Shown piece by piece: positions 63,239 to 64,000 of a stretch of 64,000 nt of DNA (its first letter is position 1; each line of letters opens with the position of its first letter). The stretch is from Roseovarius sp. S88 (lineage in GTDB: Bacteria; Pseudomonadota; Alphaproteobacteria; Rhodobacterales; Rhodobacteraceae). The DNA is taken from contig NZ_CP146069.1 of the NCBI RefSeq assembly GCF_037023735.1, positions 1,219,501-1,283,500 on the forward strand. The letters run 5' to 3'. Under the pieces are notes generated by a model, which was not told where the DNA came from, did not search any database, and worked only from the letters and a program-made list of their open reading frames with translations. A program made the translations under genes and the position numbers.

Positions 63239-64000
63239 ATGGAATTCGGATTTACCACTGCCGCTTACGTTGTTGCTGCGGTTTTGTTCATCTTCTCGCT
63301 GGGCGGGCTGTCCGGCCAGGAAAGCGCAAAACGCGCGGTTTGGTATGGCATTGTCGGCATGGGGATTGCTGTTCTGGCAACGCTCATCGGACCCGGTCAG
63401 GGGCTTTGGCTTGTTTCGCTTGTCCTGATCGCACTTGGCGCCGTCGTGGGCTATCAACTCGCCACGCGGGTGCAAATGACACAGATGCCCGAGCTTGTGG
63501 CCATCATGCACTCGCTTGTGGGTCTCGCAGCGGTCTTTGTGGGCTTCAACGCCGACATCATGATCAACACCATGAGCAGCCTTTTTGCCGAGAACGATCT
63601 TGTGCTGGGCGCGGCCAAGGACGGCGGGTATCAGGCCATTGGCCTGCCCGCTGCGATCTACAACGAATTGTCCTCTTTCGGACAGCTCATCGCCAAGAAG
63701 ACAACCGTCGAAATCACTATCCTGCGCGTCGAACTCGTGCTGGGCATCTGGATCGGGGCTGTGACCTTCACCGGCTCGGTCATCGCCTATGGCAAGCTTG
63801 CCGGCAAAGTGGACAGCGCGGCCAAACAGCTGCCGGGTGGACACATGCTGAACGCAGCCGCCGCAGGTGGCTCGCTCCTGCTGGCCATCATGTATCTGGG
63901 TGGCTCGGGCAGCTGGACACTGGTCCTCCTGACGCTTCTGGCGCTCTTCATTGGCTATCACCTGATCATGGGCATCGGCGGCGCGGATATGCCCGTCGTG
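63239..64000 (+). CDS. pntB: NAD(P) transhydrogenase subunit beta, partial at right edge
   Basis: The first 254 residues of PntB; the gene continues beyond the window. About seven to eight transmembrane helices are visible, with Ile-Thr-Ile-Leu-Arg-Val-Glu-Leu-Val-Leu-Gly-Ile-Trp-Ile-Gly-Ala-Val-Thr-Phe-Thr-Gly-Ser-Val typical of the proton channel. A polar insert of about 40 residues (Asn-Asp-Leu-Val-Leu-Gly-Ala-Ala-Lys) follows the third helix. The NADP-binding domain III lies outside the window. Confidence 0.93.
   Translation, partial: MEFGFTTAAYVVAAVLFIFSLGGLSGQESAKRAVWYGIVGMGIAVLATLIGPGQGLWLVSLVLIALGAVVGYQLATRVQMTQMPELVAIMHSLVGLAAVFVGFNADIMINTMSSLFAENDLVLGAAKDGGYQAIGLPAAIYNELSSFGQLIAKKTTVEITILRVELVLGIWIGAVTFTGSVIAYGKLAGKVDSAAKQLPGGHMLNAAAAGGSLLLAIMYLGGSGSWTLVLLTLLALFIGYHLIMGIGGADMPVV

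Noticed and set aside
1..64000. tRNA, rRNA, CRISPR array, prophage or insertion sequence
   Set aside because: I saw no cloverleaf-like sequences, spaced direct repeats, transposase-like proteins or phage genes. Intergenic gaps are short.

Overview
The window reads as chromosomal DNA of a marine alphaproteobacterium of the Rhodobacterales (Roseobacter group). The evidence is the gene set: a trimethylamine monooxygenase (tmm), a non-pyrrolysine MttB-family methyltransferase, small families common in that order (DUF983, DUF1178, DUF3572, DUF6746, a Hint-domain protein), HemP, the lysC-ptsP neighbourhood, pntAB, and an alphaproteobacterial LexA box (GTTC-N7-GTTC). Most of the window is G+C-rich with a strong coding bias. 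I see no rRNA, tRNA, insertion sequence, prophage or CRISPR array, and no gene-free stretch longer than about 300 bases.

Layout. 0-9 kb: an AT-rich orphan gene, metG, a DUF4034-like secreted protein, an MFS transporter, YceI, an SOS-box-controlled pair (ImuA-like protein plus small membrane protein), an aldo/keto reductase and an XRE regulator. 9-12.3 kb: desaturase and DMT transporter facing a DUF983-Nudix pair. 12.5-14.5 kb: an EF-hand protein followed by an ECF sigma factor, a putative anti-sigma and a periplasmic metal-sensor-like protein. 14.5-21.4 kb: a PleD-like diguanylate cyclase with a degenerate receiver, DUF3572, HAD phosphatase, DMT transporter, MttB-family methyltransferase, then an overlapping H-NOX-like / H-NOXA-GGDEF pair. 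21.4-31.6 kb: nucleotide-sugar epimerase, SulP permease, flavin reductase, GNAT, EcsC, ptsP, lysC, SDR, DUF1178, Nudix. 31.8-37 kb: modABC, then an iron/haem group (56-residue ORF, hemP, DUF6746, FbpB-type permease). 37-47 kb: tmm, a cytoplasmic receptor-like protein, a desaturase, a GntR regulator, a thioesterase and an oligopeptide-type ABC transporter. 47-64 kb: gatB with a Sel1-like neighbour, HxlR regulator and membrane protein, DUF2235, a lytic transglycosylase, TerB-like protein, pepN, a C26 amidohydrolase, a Hint protein, YjbR, SDR, a membrane methyltransferase and pntA/pntB (pntB runs off the right edge).

How genes work together. modABC is a complete molybdate importer. ECF sigma, anti-sigma and sensor overlap and form an envelope-stress or metal module. 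The H-NOX-like protein overlaps an H-NOXA-GGDEF cyclase, a c-di-GMP output arrangement. tmm and the gntR gene share an ACCAA...TTGGT...TTGGT pattern upstream, suggesting one regulator for both. Three genes (second oligopeptide permease, Sel1-like gene, and the gene at 52.3-53.5 kb) are each split by a one-base frameshift at a G/C homopolymer of six or seven. These may be residual sequencing errors or real slippage, and should be read as single genes.
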